Assembly: GCA_964540795.1 (NCBI GenBank)
Contig: CAZINX010000007.1
Location: 1 to 64,000 of the forward strand
Reading direction: 5' to 3'
DNA length: 64,000 nucleotides
Source of the DNA: Dichotomicrobium sp964540795
GTDB taxonomy: Bacteria; Pseudomonadota; Alphaproteobacteria; Rhizobiales; Rhodomicrobiaceae
Each line of letters starts with the position of its first letter. Position 1 is the stretch's first letter. Of the stretch, positions 47,866 through 56,748 are shown piece by piece. A model generated the notes under the pieces. The model did no database searches. It saw nothing but the letters and a program-made list of their open reading frames with translations, and was not told the origin of the DNA. A program made the translations under genes and the position numbers.

Positions 47866-49689
47866 ATGTTTCAGGATTTCGCGGACAGGGGCGGCCCGGC
47901 GGCGGTTGCCCAGCGGGTGGCGCGGCTGCGGGAAGCGCTGGCGGCGCGCGGGCTGGATGCGTGGCTGGCGCCTCATGCCGACCCCTATCAGAATGAATTT
48001 CAGCCCGCGTCGGAAGAGCGGCTGTTATGGCTGACCGGCTTTTCCGGGTCCTGGGGGCTGGCGGTGATACTGCCGGAGCGCGCGGTGCTGTTCGTAGACG
48101 GCCGCTACACGCTGCAAGCAGGGCAGCAGACAGATCGCTCGGTCTTCGAGATCGTCAAGGCGCCGGACACAAAGCCGGACGACTGGCTCGCCGAGACGTT
48201 GAGGCCGGGCCAGCGGCTCGGCTACGACCCGCGCCTGCAGACTGTCGCCGGCGCGCGCAAGCTGAAAGAGGCGGTGGAGCAAGCCGGCGCGGAACTGGTC
48301 GCCACGGCGGATAACCCGGTCGAGGCGCTGTGGACCGACCGGCCAGCGCCGCCCGCAAACATGGTGGTCCCGCATCCCCTGACCTTCGCCGGCGAGGCGG
48401 CGCGCGACAAGATCGCGCGGTTGCAGGATAAGCTGAAGCAAGACGGTGATGACGCGGTCCTGCTGAGCGCGCCCGAGTCCGTCGCCTGGCTGCTCAACAT
48501 CCGCGGCAGCGACGTCGCGCACACGCCCATCGCGCTGTGCCGTGCGCTTGTCCCGGCGCAGGGGCCGCTGCAACTGTTCATCGAGCCGGAGCGGTTGGGC
48601 GGGGAGGTCCGCGCGGAGCTTTCCGGCATCGCCACTGTGAGCCCGCCCGAAACGCTGGCCGACCAACTCGCCGATTTCGCCAAGGCCGGCACGCGGAAAA
48701 TCCGCCTCGATCCGAACCACGCCTCGCGCTGGCTCGCTTGCATCGTCGAGAACAGCGGCGCGGAGATCGTGGAGGCCGCCGACCCCTGCGTGCGCCTGAA
48801 GGCCATCAAGAATGACACGGAGATCGCTGGCGCGCGCGCGGCGCATCTGCGCGACGGCGTGGCGGTGACGCGCTTCCTCGCCTGGCTGGACGCGAACGCG
48901 CCGGGCAACGGCATTGACGAGATCAGCGCCGCCAAACAACTCGAGGCCTTCCGTGCCGAGACCGGCGAGCTGCAGGACATCAGCTTCGACACGATCTCCG
49001 GCGCAGGGCCGAACGGGGCGATCGTGCATTACCGCGTCACGCACGCGACCAACCGCCCGCTGGAGCCGGGCACGCTCTATCTCGTCGATTCAGGAGGGCA
49101 ATACCGCGACGGCACAACCGACGTCACCCGCACAGTCGCCATTGGCCAGCCGGGCGAGCAGATGCGCCGGCGCTTTACGCTCGTTCTCAAGGGGCATATC
49201 GCCATCGCCACCGCCCGCTTCCCGAACGGCACGCGCGGCGTGGACATCGACGGCTTCGCGCGCAGCGCGCTCTGGGCGTGGGGGCTGGACTACGACCATG
49301 GCACCGGCCACGGCGTCGGCAGTTTCTTGAGCGTGCATGAGGGCCCGGTCAGCATCAGCAAGCGCGGCATGGTCGAGCTGGAGCCAGGCATGGTCCTGTC
49401 GAACGAGCCGGGCTATTACCGCGAGGGCGAATACGGCATCCGCATCGAGAATCTTGTGCTCGTGCTGCCACCCGAGCCAGTGGGCGGCGGCGACCGGGAG
49501 ATGTTGCGCTTCGAGACGCTGACGCTCGCGCCGATCGACCGGCGGCTGGTCATGCCGGAACTGCTATCGCAAGACGAGCGCGCCTGGCTCGATGCATATC
49601 ACGCTCATGTGCGCGCGCGTCTGGGGCCGCATCTGCATGGCGACGAATCGGCCTGGCTGGAACAGGCAACGCGTCCGCTGGCCGGGTGA
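47866..49689 (+). CDS. Xaa-Pro aminopeptidase (M24 family)
   Basis: 607 residues, with two creatinase-like N-terminal domains (about 1-320) and a C-terminal pita-bread metallopeptidase domain. Metal ligands are visible: VDSGGQYRDGTTDVTRT (two Asp), GTGHGVGSFLSVHEGP (His), NEPGYYREGEYGIRIENL (Glu, Glu). The size matches the eukaryote-like three-domain aminopeptidase P (XPNPEP1 type). It removes N-terminal residues preceding proline. ATG 47866 opens the conserved part; ATG 47833 is an alternative. A hairpin 46 bases after the stop serves the convergent gene. Confidence 0.9.
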   Translation: MFQDFADRGGPAAVAQRVARLREALAARGLDAWLAPHADPYQNEFQPASEERLLWLTGFSGSWGLAVILPERAVLFVDGRYTLQAGQQTDRSVFEIVKAPDTKPDDWLAETLRPGQRLGYDPRLQTVAGARKLKEAVEQAGAELVATADNPVEALWTDRPAPPANMVVPHPLTFAGEAARDKIARLQDKLKQDGDDAVLLSAPESVAWLLNIRGSDVAHTPIALCRALVPAQGPLQLFIEPERLGGEVRAELSGIATVSPPETLADQLADFAKAGTRKIRLDPNHASRWLACIVENSGAEIVEAADPCVRLKAIKNDTEIAGARAAHLRDGVAVTRFLAWLDANAPGNGIDEISAAKQLEAFRAETGELQDISFDTISGAGPNGAIVHYRVTHATNRPLEPGTLYLVDSGGQYRDGTTDVTRTVAIGQPGEQMRRRFTLVLKGHIAIATARFPNGTRGVDIDGFARSALWAWGLDYDHGTGHGVGSFLSVHEGPVSISKRGMVELEPGMVLSNEPGYYREGEYGIRIENLVLVLPPEPVGGGDREMLRFETLTLAPIDRRLVMPELLSQDERAWLDAYHAHVRARLGPHLHGDESAWLEQATRPLAG

Positions 49690-49735
49690 GCAAGCTTTGG
49701 CGAGAGCGCTCGCGTGCTGATCGCCCTGAAAGAAA

Positions 49736-49758
49736 CGCCCGGCAATGATCGCCGGGCG
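49736..49758 (-). terminator. Intrinsic terminator for the coiled-coil gene
   Basis: 8-bp stem CGCCCGGC/GCCGGGCG with a 7-base loop. On the minus strand it is followed by TTTCTTT. It lies 19 bases past the stop of the coiled-coil gene (49778) and 46 bases past the stop of the plus-strand aminopeptidase. Confidence 0.75.
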
Positions 49759-49777
49759 CTAAACCCACTCCACAATA

Positions 49778-50335
49778 TCAGTTCTCGTTGGAAGACGCGG
49801 CCTGCCGTGCGGCTTCGGCCTCCGCGCGGGCTTCCTCGGCCGCCTGCCGGGCTTCTTCAGCCGCTGCCCGCTGCTCTTCCAGGTCCTGCTCGGTCTGGGA
49901 CAACTCTTCCCTGGTCTGAGCAAGTTCGTCCTGCGCCGCAGCGAGATCGCTTCTGGTTGCTTCAAGCTCGGACTGCGTGCTGTTCAGCTCTTCGCGCAGC
50001 GCGGTCATCTCCTCGGACTCGCCTTGCGTCTCGGTGCGCAGTTCCTCGTTCGAGGCGGTCAGGTCCTCGACCTGCTGCTCCAGATCGGAGGCCTGCGAGG
50101 CCCGCTCTTCCAGTTGCTCGCTCAGTTCGGCCACCTCGGCGCGCGCGTCTTCCGCGGCGGCTTGCGCCTCTTCCAGCGCGCTCTCAGCCGCGGACTGGGC
50201 CTCCTCGGCCGCCTGCTGCGCGCCCTGCGCCGCGCTCAATTCCTCGGCGAGGCGCTCCCGCTCGGTATAGGCCCATCCGGCCGCGACGGCAGCGGCAACG
50301 GCAATGATCAAGAAAACAAAGGATAAACGGCTCAT
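49778..50335 (-). CDS. Membrane-anchored coiled-coil protein, function unknown
   Basis: 185 residues. One N-terminal membrane helix (about 4-26) is followed by about 150 residues of uninterrupted Ala/Glu/Gln-rich heptads (AEELSAAQGAQQAAEE and on), a long parallel coiled coil probably facing the periplasm. There is no cysteine and hardly any aromatic residue after the anchor. ATG 50335 is preceded by GGGGGAG. No family can be named. Such proteins can act as envelope spacers. Similarity searches will give false matches because of the composition. Confidence 0.75.
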   Translation of the reverse strand: MSRLSFVFLIIAVAAAVAAGWAYTERERLAEELSAAQGAQQAAEEAQSAAESALEEAQAAAEDARAEVAELSEQLEERASQASDLEQQVEDLTASNEELRTETQGESEEMTALREELNSTQSELEATRSDLAAAQDELAQTREELSQTEQDLEEQRAAAEEARQAAEEARAEAEAARQAASSNEN

Positions 50336-50446
50336 TGACTCCCCCAAGCTGTTACGCGATTGCACCGTAGCTTTGCTAGCGCATTTTGCCGAGCTGGGGA
50401 ATCAGCTTTTGGGCAGCCGGCGCGGCAAACAGGGCGCGCGCGGCGC

Positions 50447-51877
50447 TCAGGTCACGCGAACCACGCCCATCATGCCGGCTTCCATGTGCTCCGGGATGTG
50501 GCAGTGGAACATCCAGTCGCCGGGGTTGTCGGCGACGAAGGCCACCTCCACGCGGTCCTCCGGCGCCATCAGCACCGTGTCATGCCATGGCTTATAGCGC
50601 ACCGGCGCGCCATTGCGCGACAGCACGCGAAAGTGGTGGCCGTGAAGATGGATCGGGTGCGGGAAGGCGGTGTCGTTGCGCATGGCGAGGATGTGGCTCG
50701 TGCCGCGCTTCATCGTGACCATCGGCTCCATCACGTGACCGTGCGCCGCGACGCCGTTGATCGCCCAGGCGAGGCCCGCGCGCACCATCGTGCGCATGTC
50801 CGTCCATTCGCCGTTGACGCGCGCGCCGCGCATCCCGCCCATTGCGCCGCCGGTGAAGGTCACTTCGTGGCGTTCGGCAGTATTGAGGTCAGGCTCGGCG
50901 AGGGGGTTGGCGGGTAGCGCCAACGGCCCGTCAGGCGGCGCGTCGCGCAGCGGCTCCTCAGCATAGACGAAATCGACCAGCCGGTAATCGCGGCCCCGAT
51001 AAAAGCGGTCTATGACCGCCGTGCGGCTGCCCGCCGGCTCCATCATGTCGAGGATCAGATCGGCGCGCATCGCGGGGCCGAGCGTCACGAGACCATCAGC
51101 CGGGGTGTGCGGCTCAACCGGCTGACCGTCGAGCGCCACGACGACCGGCGCGTGCGCGCCCAGGTCCAGCGCGAAGTTCCGCGCGTTCGCGGCGTTGATG
51201 AGGCGCAGGCGGATGCGCTCGCCGCGGCGGACCTTGAAGCTCTCGGGGATCGCGCCGTTGATCGTCACCGTGTTGCCGATGCGCCCGGCGTGGGTGATGT
51301 CGTGGAAGTGGCCGAAATCCTCGGTGATCTGCGCGCTGCGCGCCAGCCGCCAGTCATCGAGCACCCAGGTGATGTCGCGGTCCACGCGCGGCGGCTCTTG
51401 CTCGTCGATGATCAGCGGGCCGTAGAGGCCGCGCGCGGTCTGCTCGGCGCTGCGCATATGCGGGTGATACCAGAAGGTGCCGGCGTCCACGGCGTCGAAT
51501 TCGTAGACGAAGCGCCCGCCCGGTTCGATCGGCGCTTGTGTGAGGTGCGGGACGCCGTCCATCGCGTTTGGCAGGCGGATGCCGTGCCAGTGGACGGTGG
51601 TCGGCTCGTCGAGCGTGTTGGTGACGGTGACGCGCAGCCGCTCGCCCTGGCGGACGCGGATTTCCGGGCCGGGCAGCGCGCCGTTGAAGGCCCAGATGCG
51701 TGTGGCGGGCGCGGGCGAAGGGGCGATCTGCGCTTCGGCGGGGCCGACGTTGAGGGCGAATTCGCGCGCGCGGTCAGCCGCCAGCGCGGGCCAGCGGCCG
51801 CCAGCGAGCAGCGCGGCGGAGCCGAGCGCGCCGGCGAGAACCGCGCGGCGGGATGGTTGCCAATGGAAATGGGGCAT
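50447..51877 (-). CDS. Multicopper oxidase, Tat-exported
   Basis: 476 residues. A twin-arginine signal (PSRRAVLAGALGSAALLAG) is followed by three cupredoxin domains. Copper ligands are complete: HWHG (96-99), WYHPH (136-140), HPIHLHGHHF (about 404) and HCHIPEHMEAGM (about 454-465) with the type-1 Cys and an axial Met. The class matches periplasmic laccase-like oxidases such as CueO/CumA-type or SufI-like enzymes. A Met-rich patch (GGAMGGMRG, MRTMVRAG) could bind Cu(I). It begins 92 bases after the toxin gene on the same strand. Function may be copper tolerance or metal oxidation. Confidence 0.9.
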   Translation of the reverse strand: MPHFHWQPSRRAVLAGALGSAALLAGGRWPALAADRAREFALNVGPAEAQIAPSPAPATRIWAFNGALPGPEIRVRQGERLRVTVTNTLDEPTTVHWHGIRLPNAMDGVPHLTQAPIEPGGRFVYEFDAVDAGTFWYHPHMRSAEQTARGLYGPLIIDEQEPPRVDRDITWVLDDWRLARSAQITEDFGHFHDITHAGRIGNTVTINGAIPESFKVRRGERIRLRLINAANARNFALDLGAHAPVVVALDGQPVEPHTPADGLVTLGPAMRADLILDMMEPAGSRTAVIDRFYRGRDYRLVDFVYAEEPLRDAPPDGPLALPANPLAEPDLNTAERHEVTFTGGAMGGMRGARVNGEWTDMRTMVRAGLAWAINGVAAHGHVMEPMVTMKRGTSHILAMRNDTAFPHPIHLHGHHFRVLSRNGAPVRYKPWHDTVLMAPEDRVEVAFVADNPGDWMFHCHIPEHMEAGMMGVVRVT

Positions 51878-51969
51878 CCGGGTATCCTTGCGGTGTATTT
51901 CGGTGCGCAAGCAAAGCACCGAGGCGCAGGCGCGTCAGCGTTAATGCCTGCCGTGAAGGCCAAAGTACG

Positions 51970-52377
51970 TTATTCGTAATCCGCTCTGACCAGCCGCCCC
52001 CTGAACCATTGCACGATTTCCTCGAAAGGCAGGCGGTCGCTCACAGACAGCAGCAAATCCTCGAACTCAGTCTCAATGTCGCCGTCCTCTTCGGCAGCGA
52101 CCAGATCATAGCCGCTGCGCACGATGAGCGTGTAGGTTAGAATCAGCGTTGTGCGCTTGTTGCCGTCCACGAAACCATGATTGGTTGCCATCGACTGCAC
52201 CAGCGCGGCGGCCTTGCGGTGCATTGAGCGATAATATCCCGAATAGGGGCGCTCGATGGCGGATTGGATCAAACTGAGGTTCAAAATCCCGGGCCGTCCG
52301 CCGCTCAGCAGGGCGCGTTCATGGGCGCTGAGCGCATCGGCCAAAGTAATGCGATAATGCCGCCTACTTGTCGGCAA
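51970..52377 (-). CDS. doc: Doc-type (death-on-curing, Fic-fold) toxin
   Basis: 135 residues. The Fic/Doc motif is complete at residues 67-76: His67-Gly-Phe69-Val-Asp71-Gly-Asn73-Lys-Arg75-Thr. The motif is HxFxDGNKRT, as in P1 Doc, which phosphorylates EF-Tu. The length fits Doc toxins. The upstream gene overlaps its start by 14 bases, which is usual for a toxin-antitoxin pair, although that partner does not look like Phd. The module lies beside a tRNA gene. Confidence 0.82.
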   Translation of the reverse strand: MPTSRRHYRITLADALSAHERALLSGGRPGILNLSLIQSAIERPYSGYYRSMHRKAAALVQSMATNHGFVDGNKRTTLILTYTLIVRSGYDLVAAEEDGDIETEFEDLLLSVSDRLPFEEIVQWFRGRLVRADYE

Positions 52378-52633
52378 GACGCTTCAGCGCATTCTTATAC
52401 TTCTCGACCGCCTCATCCATCACGCGCCTCGATGTCGGCGTAGTATGAATGGTTCGAACGCCGCCGCCGTCACGAATGGTGAAGGTATCTGTGAAGCGCC
52501 CGGTGTCCGCGTCGCGCTTGACCATACGGCTCGCCTTTGAAGGACCTTGCCTGTTCGCATGGCCTGCGATGACTGTGGACCGATTCTTCACAAGCCGTCC
52601 CGAGGTTGCGTCATAAGGTGCTTTCCGTGTCAT
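52364..52633 (-). CDS. Putative antitoxin partner of the Doc toxin
   Basis: 89 residues, basic and small. The N-terminal 40 residues look disordered (many Lys/Arg/Ser/Asn). The C-terminal half has RDADTGRFTDTFTI followed by a helix (SRRVMDEAVEKYKNALKRL). It overlaps the toxin start by 14 bases and so is the obvious antitoxin candidate. It has no Phd-like YefM fold that I can see. Two shorter versions are possible, for example from Met37 (MVKRDADTG). The assignment is based on position. Confidence 0.55.
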   Translation of the reverse strand: MTRKAPYDATSGRLVKNRSTVIAGHANRQGPSKASRMVKRDADTGRFTDTFTIRDGGGVRTIHTTPTSRRVMDEAVEKYKNALKRLADK

Positions 52634-52657
52634 TTTTGCTCCGATACTCCAAGACAT

Positions 52658-52852
52658 CTTTTCATTAGATATAACGCAGCTTGGACCTCAGCGCTAGTCT
52701 GCGTCCGAATCGGCTACGAAATTTCCGGTTACATTCAGCTCGAAAAGTACTCAGCGTCAGACACAACGCTAGCCCAGAAAAACGACATAATGAATGCAAA
52801 ATAAGTAACATCCCGCACCAACTCTGAATTCCATTTTTGTAAAGAACTATTG
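52658..52852. other. AT-richer spacer between the toxin module and tRNA-Arg
   Basis: About 195 bases with clearly lower GC than its surroundings, including stretches such as CATTTTTGTAAAGAAC and AATGAATGCAAAATAAG. No gene is visible. It probably holds the promoter of the toxin module. Composition suggests acquired DNA. Confidence 0.5.
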
Positions 52853-52929
52853 TGGCGGTCCCGGCAGGATTCGAACCTGCGACCTCCAGCTTCGGAGGCT
52901 GGCGCTCTATCCAACTGAGCTACGGGACC
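52853..52929 (-). tRNA. tRNA-Arg (anticodon CCG)
   Basis: The cloverleaf is complete on the minus strand: acceptor GGTCCCG/CGGGACC, D-arm GCTC..GAGC, anticodon stem CCAGC/GCTGG with loop CTCCGAA, T-arm GCAGG-TTCGAAT-CCTGC, discriminator G and encoded CCA. It reads the CGG codon. The 3' end points towards the toxin module, as for genes used as integration sites, but no duplicate of the 3' end is seen nearby. Confidence 0.95.
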
Positions 52930-53089
52930 GAACGCGCGCCAGCATAGCGCGCCCGCCAAAGAATTGCACGCTCACGCCCCGGCGACGCAAGAGATTTCTC
53001 GGCCCCCGGCGCGGCGGCCCAATCGCGGCTGCGGATGGCGGCGCAAACGGCTTTGCCCCATGCCGCTACTGCCCATATAGTCGCGCATC

Positions 53090-56053
53090 ATGCCGAAGAA
53101 CAGCACATCCGCATCCGCCAGTAAGTCCGCCGCGCCCGCGATCGACGAGCACGCGCATATCTACCTGATCGACGGCTCGTCCTACATTTTCCGCGCCTAT
53201 TTCGCCATGTTCAAGGCGTCCCAGGCGCGCGGCGCGAGCTTCACCCGCTCCGACGGCACGCCCACCGGCGCGGTCATGACGTTTTGCAACATGCTGTGGA
53301 AGCTGCTGCGCGAGGGGCTGGATGACGGCAAGCCAACCCATATCGGCGTGGTGTTCGACCATTCCGGCGACACCTTCCGCAACGAGATCTACGACGCCTA
53401 CAAGGCCAACCGCGAGGCCCCGCCGGAAGAACTGGTGCCGCAATTCCCGCTGATCCGCGATGCGGTGCGCGCCTTCGGCCTGACGCCCATCGAGCAGGAG
53501 GGCTACGAGGCCGACGACATCATCGCCACTTATGTTCGCCAGGCCCAGAACACCGGCGCGGAGATCACCATCGTCTCCGGCGACAAGGACCTGATGCAGA
53601 TCATCGGGGACCGCGTGTCGATGTACGACCCGATGCCGGGCAACGAGCGGCGCATCGGCCCGGACGAGGTGGTCAAGAAGTTCGGCGTCGGCCCGGACAA
53701 GGTCGTGGACGTGCAGGCGCTCGCGGGCGACAGCACCGACAACATCCCCGGCGTGCCCGGCATCGGCGTGAAGACGGCCGCGCAGCTGATCGAGCAGTTC
53801 GGCAATGTCGAGACGCTTTTGGAGCGCGCGGGCGAGATCAAGCAGAACAAGCGCCGCGAAAACCTGATCGAATATGCCGAGCAGGCGCGCATCTCGCGCA
53901 AGCTGGTGGAGCTGGACGCCGCCGTGCCGTTGGACTTGCCGCTGGAGCGGCTCGGCCTGCCCGACATCGATGGCGAGCGGCTGATCGCGTTCTGCAAGGC
54001 GATGGAGTTCACCACGCTGACCAAGCGGGTGGCCGAGGCGTGCGGCATTGACATCAACGCAGTGGAGGCGGACGAGAGCCTTGCCGCCGAAGCGCCGGAG
54101 GCCGCTGAGGATGACGGCGGCGCGGGCGATGCGACCGGCCCGGTACGGCTCGCGGCGGAGCGCGCCAAACGCATCAGCGCGATGAAGATCGACCGCAGCG
54201 CCTACGAGACCGTCACCACGCTGGAGCGCCTGAACGAATGGCTCGCCCGCGCCCGCGAGCAGGGCTGGTTCGCCTTTGACACGGAAACGACCTCGCTCAC
54301 CGCGATGCAGGCCGAGCTTGTCGGCGTGTCCATGGCGCTCGCGCCGGGCGAGGCCTGTTACGTGCCGATGGCGCACCGCAAGGCCGACGAACTCGACTTT
54401 GGCGGCGATAGCGGGCTGGCGCAGGTGCCGCGCGATGCCGCGCTCGAAGCGCTCAAGCCGGTGCTGGAGGACGAGGGCGTCCTCAAGATCGGGCAGAACC
54501 TGAAATACGACTATCTCGTCCTGCTTGCCCACGGCATAGAGATGCGCGCCATCGACGACACCATGCTGATCTCCTACGCGCTCGACACAGGGCGCGGAAC
54601 GCACGGCATGGATGAACTTGCGCGCCGGCATCTCGGCCACACCTGCATCGCCTACAAGGAGGTCGCGGGCACCGGCAAAGCGCAGGTGACGTTCGACCTC
54701 GTGCCGATCGAGCAGGCCACGCCCTACGCCGCCGAGGACGCGGACGTGACGCTGCGGCTCTGGCAGATCCTCAAGCCGCGCCTCCCCGCCGAGGGCATGA
54801 CCACGGTTTACGAAACGCTGGAGCGCCCGATGGTGCCGGTGCTGGCGCGCATGGAGCATTACGGCATCAAGGTGGACCGTGACGCGCTATCCCGCCTGTC
54901 CGGCGACTTCGCGCAGAAGCTCGGCGCGCTGGAAGCCGAAATCCACGAGATGGCGGGCGAGGAATTCAATATCGGCTCGACGAAGCAGCTCGCGGACCTG
55001 CTGTTCGGCAAGCTCGGCTATCCCGGCGGGCGCAAGACCAAGACCGGCGCATGGAGCACGGGCGCGCGCGTTCTGGAAGACCTCGTCACGGACGAATCGC
55101 TCACGGAGGCGCAGCGGCAACTCCCGATCAAGCTGCTGGAGTGGCGGCAGCTTTCCAAGCTCAAGAACACCTATACCGACACGCTGCCCGACTACATCCA
55201 CCCGGACACGGGCCGCATCCACACCAGCTATTCGCTCGGCTCGGTGCGCACGGGCCGCCTCGCCTCGACCGAGCCGAACCTGCAGAACATCCCGATCCGC
55301 ACGCGCGAAGGCCGGCAGATCCGCACCGCCTTCATCGCGGAGGACGGCTACAAGCTGATCTCGGCCGACTATAGCCAGATTGAACTGCGCGTGCTCGCCC
55401 ACATCGCCGACATCAAGGCGCTGAAACAGGCGTTCGCCGAAGGGCTGGACATCCACGCCATGACGGCTTCGGAGATGTTCGGCGTGCCGGTCAAGGACAT
55501 GCCGCCAGAGATCCGCAGCCGCGCCAAGGCGATCAATTTCGGCATCATCTACGGTATTTCGGCCTTCGGGCTGGCCCAGCAGCTTGGTATTCCGCGCTCG
55601 GAAGCCGGCGAGTACATCAAGACCTATTTCGAGCGCTTCCCCGGTATCCGCGACTACATGGAGGCGACCAAGGCCGAAGCGCACGAAAACGGCTTTGTCC
55701 GCACCATCTTCGGGCGGAAGATCCATTACCCGGAGCTTGAAACGGCCACGCAGGCCGCGCGCGCCAACTTCGAGCGTGCCGCCATCAACGCGCCGATCCA
55801 AGGTTCCGCCGCGGATATCCTGCGCCGCGCGATGATGCGCATGCCCGGCGCGCTGGCCGAGGCGGGTCTGTCCGCGCGGATGCTGCTGCAGGTGCATGAC
55901 GAACTGATCTTCGAGGCGCGCGAGGCCGAGGTCGAGAAAACCATCGACACGGCGGTCAGCATCATGAGCAAGGCGGCGGAACCGGCGGTCGCTTTCTCGG
56001 TGCCGCTAAAGGTCGATGCGCGCGCCGCCGATAACTGGGATGACGCGCATTGA
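53090..56053 (+). CDS. polA: DNA polymerase I
   Basis: 987 residues with all three activities. The 5' nuclease domain is at about 22-310 (YLIDGSSYIFRAYFAM, EADDIIATY, GDKDLMQI). The 3'-5' exonuclease is intact, with FDTETTS (about 396), IGQNLKYDY and YAAEDADVT supplying the acidic residues. Polymerase motifs are SADYSQIELRV (about 758), RSRAKAINFGIIYG (about 808) and LQVHDE (about 934). It is a repair and Okazaki-fragment enzyme. A 70-residue linker rich in Ala/Glu/Asp separates the first two domains. Confidence 0.95.
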   Translation: MPKNSTSASASKSAAPAIDEHAHIYLIDGSSYIFRAYFAMFKASQARGASFTRSDGTPTGAVMTFCNMLWKLLREGLDDGKPTHIGVVFDHSGDTFRNEIYDAYKANREAPPEELVPQFPLIRDAVRAFGLTPIEQEGYEADDIIATYVRQAQNTGAEITIVSGDKDLMQIIGDRVSMYDPMPGNERRIGPDEVVKKFGVGPDKVVDVQALAGDSTDNIPGVPGIGVKTAAQLIEQFGNVETLLERAGEIKQNKRRENLIEYAEQARISRKLVELDAAVPLDLPLERLGLPDIDGERLIAFCKAMEFTTLTKRVAEACGIDINAVEADESLAAEAPEAAEDDGGAGDATGPVRLAAERAKRISAMKIDRSAYETVTTLERLNEWLARAREQGWFAFDTETTSLTAMQAELVGVSMALAPGEACYVPMAHRKADELDFGGDSGLAQVPRDAALEALKPVLEDEGVLKIGQNLKYDYLVLLAHGIEMRAIDDTMLISYALDTGRGTHGMDELARRHLGHTCIAYKEVAGTGKAQVTFDLVPIEQATPYAAEDADVTLRLWQILKPRLPAEGMTTVYETLERPMVPVLARMEHYGIKVDRDALSRLSGDFAQKLGALEAEIHEMAGEEFNIGSTKQLADLLFGKLGYPGGRKTKTGAWSTGARVLEDLVTDESLTEAQRQLPIKLLEWRQLSKLKNTYTDTLPDYIHPDTGRIHTSYSLGSVRTGRLASTEPNLQNIPIRTREGRQIRTAFIAEDGYKLISADYSQIELRVLAHIADIKALKQAFAEGLDIHAMTASEMFGVPVKDMPPEIRSRAKAINFGIIYGISAFGLAQQLGIPRSEAGEYIKTYFERFPGIRDYMEATKAEAHENGFVRTIFGRKIHYPELETATQAARANFERAAINAPIQGSAADILRRAMMRMPGALAEAGLSARMLLQVHDELIFEAREAEVEKTIDTAVSIMSKAAEPAVAFSVPLKVDARAADNWDDAH

Positions 56054-56082
56054 CGTGGGCGCGCTGGCGGAAGTGAACGGGA

Positions 56083-56748
56083 ATGGCGGCGGACCCTCAG
56101 CAGCCGGGCGCGAAACAGCAGCAGGGCGGGCGAAGTTGGCAAGTCGTCGCATTCATCGTCCTCGCGCTGGCGATGGCCGGGAGCCTGCCGACGCTGCTGC
56201 GCGCTTATCACGTCTTTACAACCGGCGTGACATGGGAACAGACGCCCTTCGCGCTGCATCAGCGGGCGCTGTGGGAGCGCAACCGGATGTGCGCGACCGG
56301 ACCCGGCGAACAGGTGGCGTTCCCGGCGGAAGCCGACCCGGCTGATCTCGACCGGCCGCTCGGCCAGCCGCGACGGGTTGTGGCGTTCACGGGCATGGCG
56401 CTGCGGCTGCAGGCGTGCTGGAACGGTGATGTTCTGGTGCGCACCGTGCAGGATGACGGTCTGGGGCGCGCGGTCTGGGTCGCGGCGGAGGGCTTCGAGC
56501 TTGAGGAGGCCGCATGGCCCGGCGGCGCGGCGCTTGCACGGGCGGACGGCGCGTCAGCACTCGCTGAACCAGACAAGACGTTCGACGTCATCTGTCAGGA
56601 ATGGGATGGCGGTAGCATTAACAGCGGCCGCGTCATCCGGGTGATCTCCGTCGAAGGCGCGCGCACACGCGAGGCGATTAACATCCTGACAGGCGAGGTG
56701 GTCAGCGCGGAACGCGTATCGCCCGATGCCGGCTGCGCGCCCGAATAG
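56083..56748 (+). CDS. Hypothetical membrane-anchored protein
   Basis: 221 residues. One membrane helix (about 19-41) follows a Gln-rich cytoplasmic start. The rest (about 42-221) is a soluble, presumably periplasmic domain with four cysteines (RMCATG, LQACWNG, DVICQEW, AGCAPE). No family recognised. It begins 29 bases after polA. Its stop abuts the stop of the convergent SH3 gene directly, with no bases between. Confidence 0.65.
   Translation: MAADPQQPGAKQQQGGRSWQVVAFIVLALAMAGSLPTLLRAYHVFTTGVTWEQTPFALHQRALWERNRMCATGPGEQVAFPAEADPADLDRPLGQPRRVVAFTGMALRLQACWNGDVLVRTVQDDGLGRAVWVAAEGFELEEAAWPGGAALARADGASALAEPDKTFDVICQEWDGGSINSGRVIRVISVEGARTREAINILTGEVVSAERVSPDAGCAPE

Noticed and set aside
52735..52959. 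A 74-codon minus-strand frame across tRNA-Arg
   Set aside because: It reads through the tRNA (the familiar VAQLDRAPASEAGGRRFESC type of false protein).
53066..54859. A 597-codon open frame on the minus strand, antisense to polA
   Set aside because: Same effect: it is covered by polA exonuclease domains and shows shadow-type composition.
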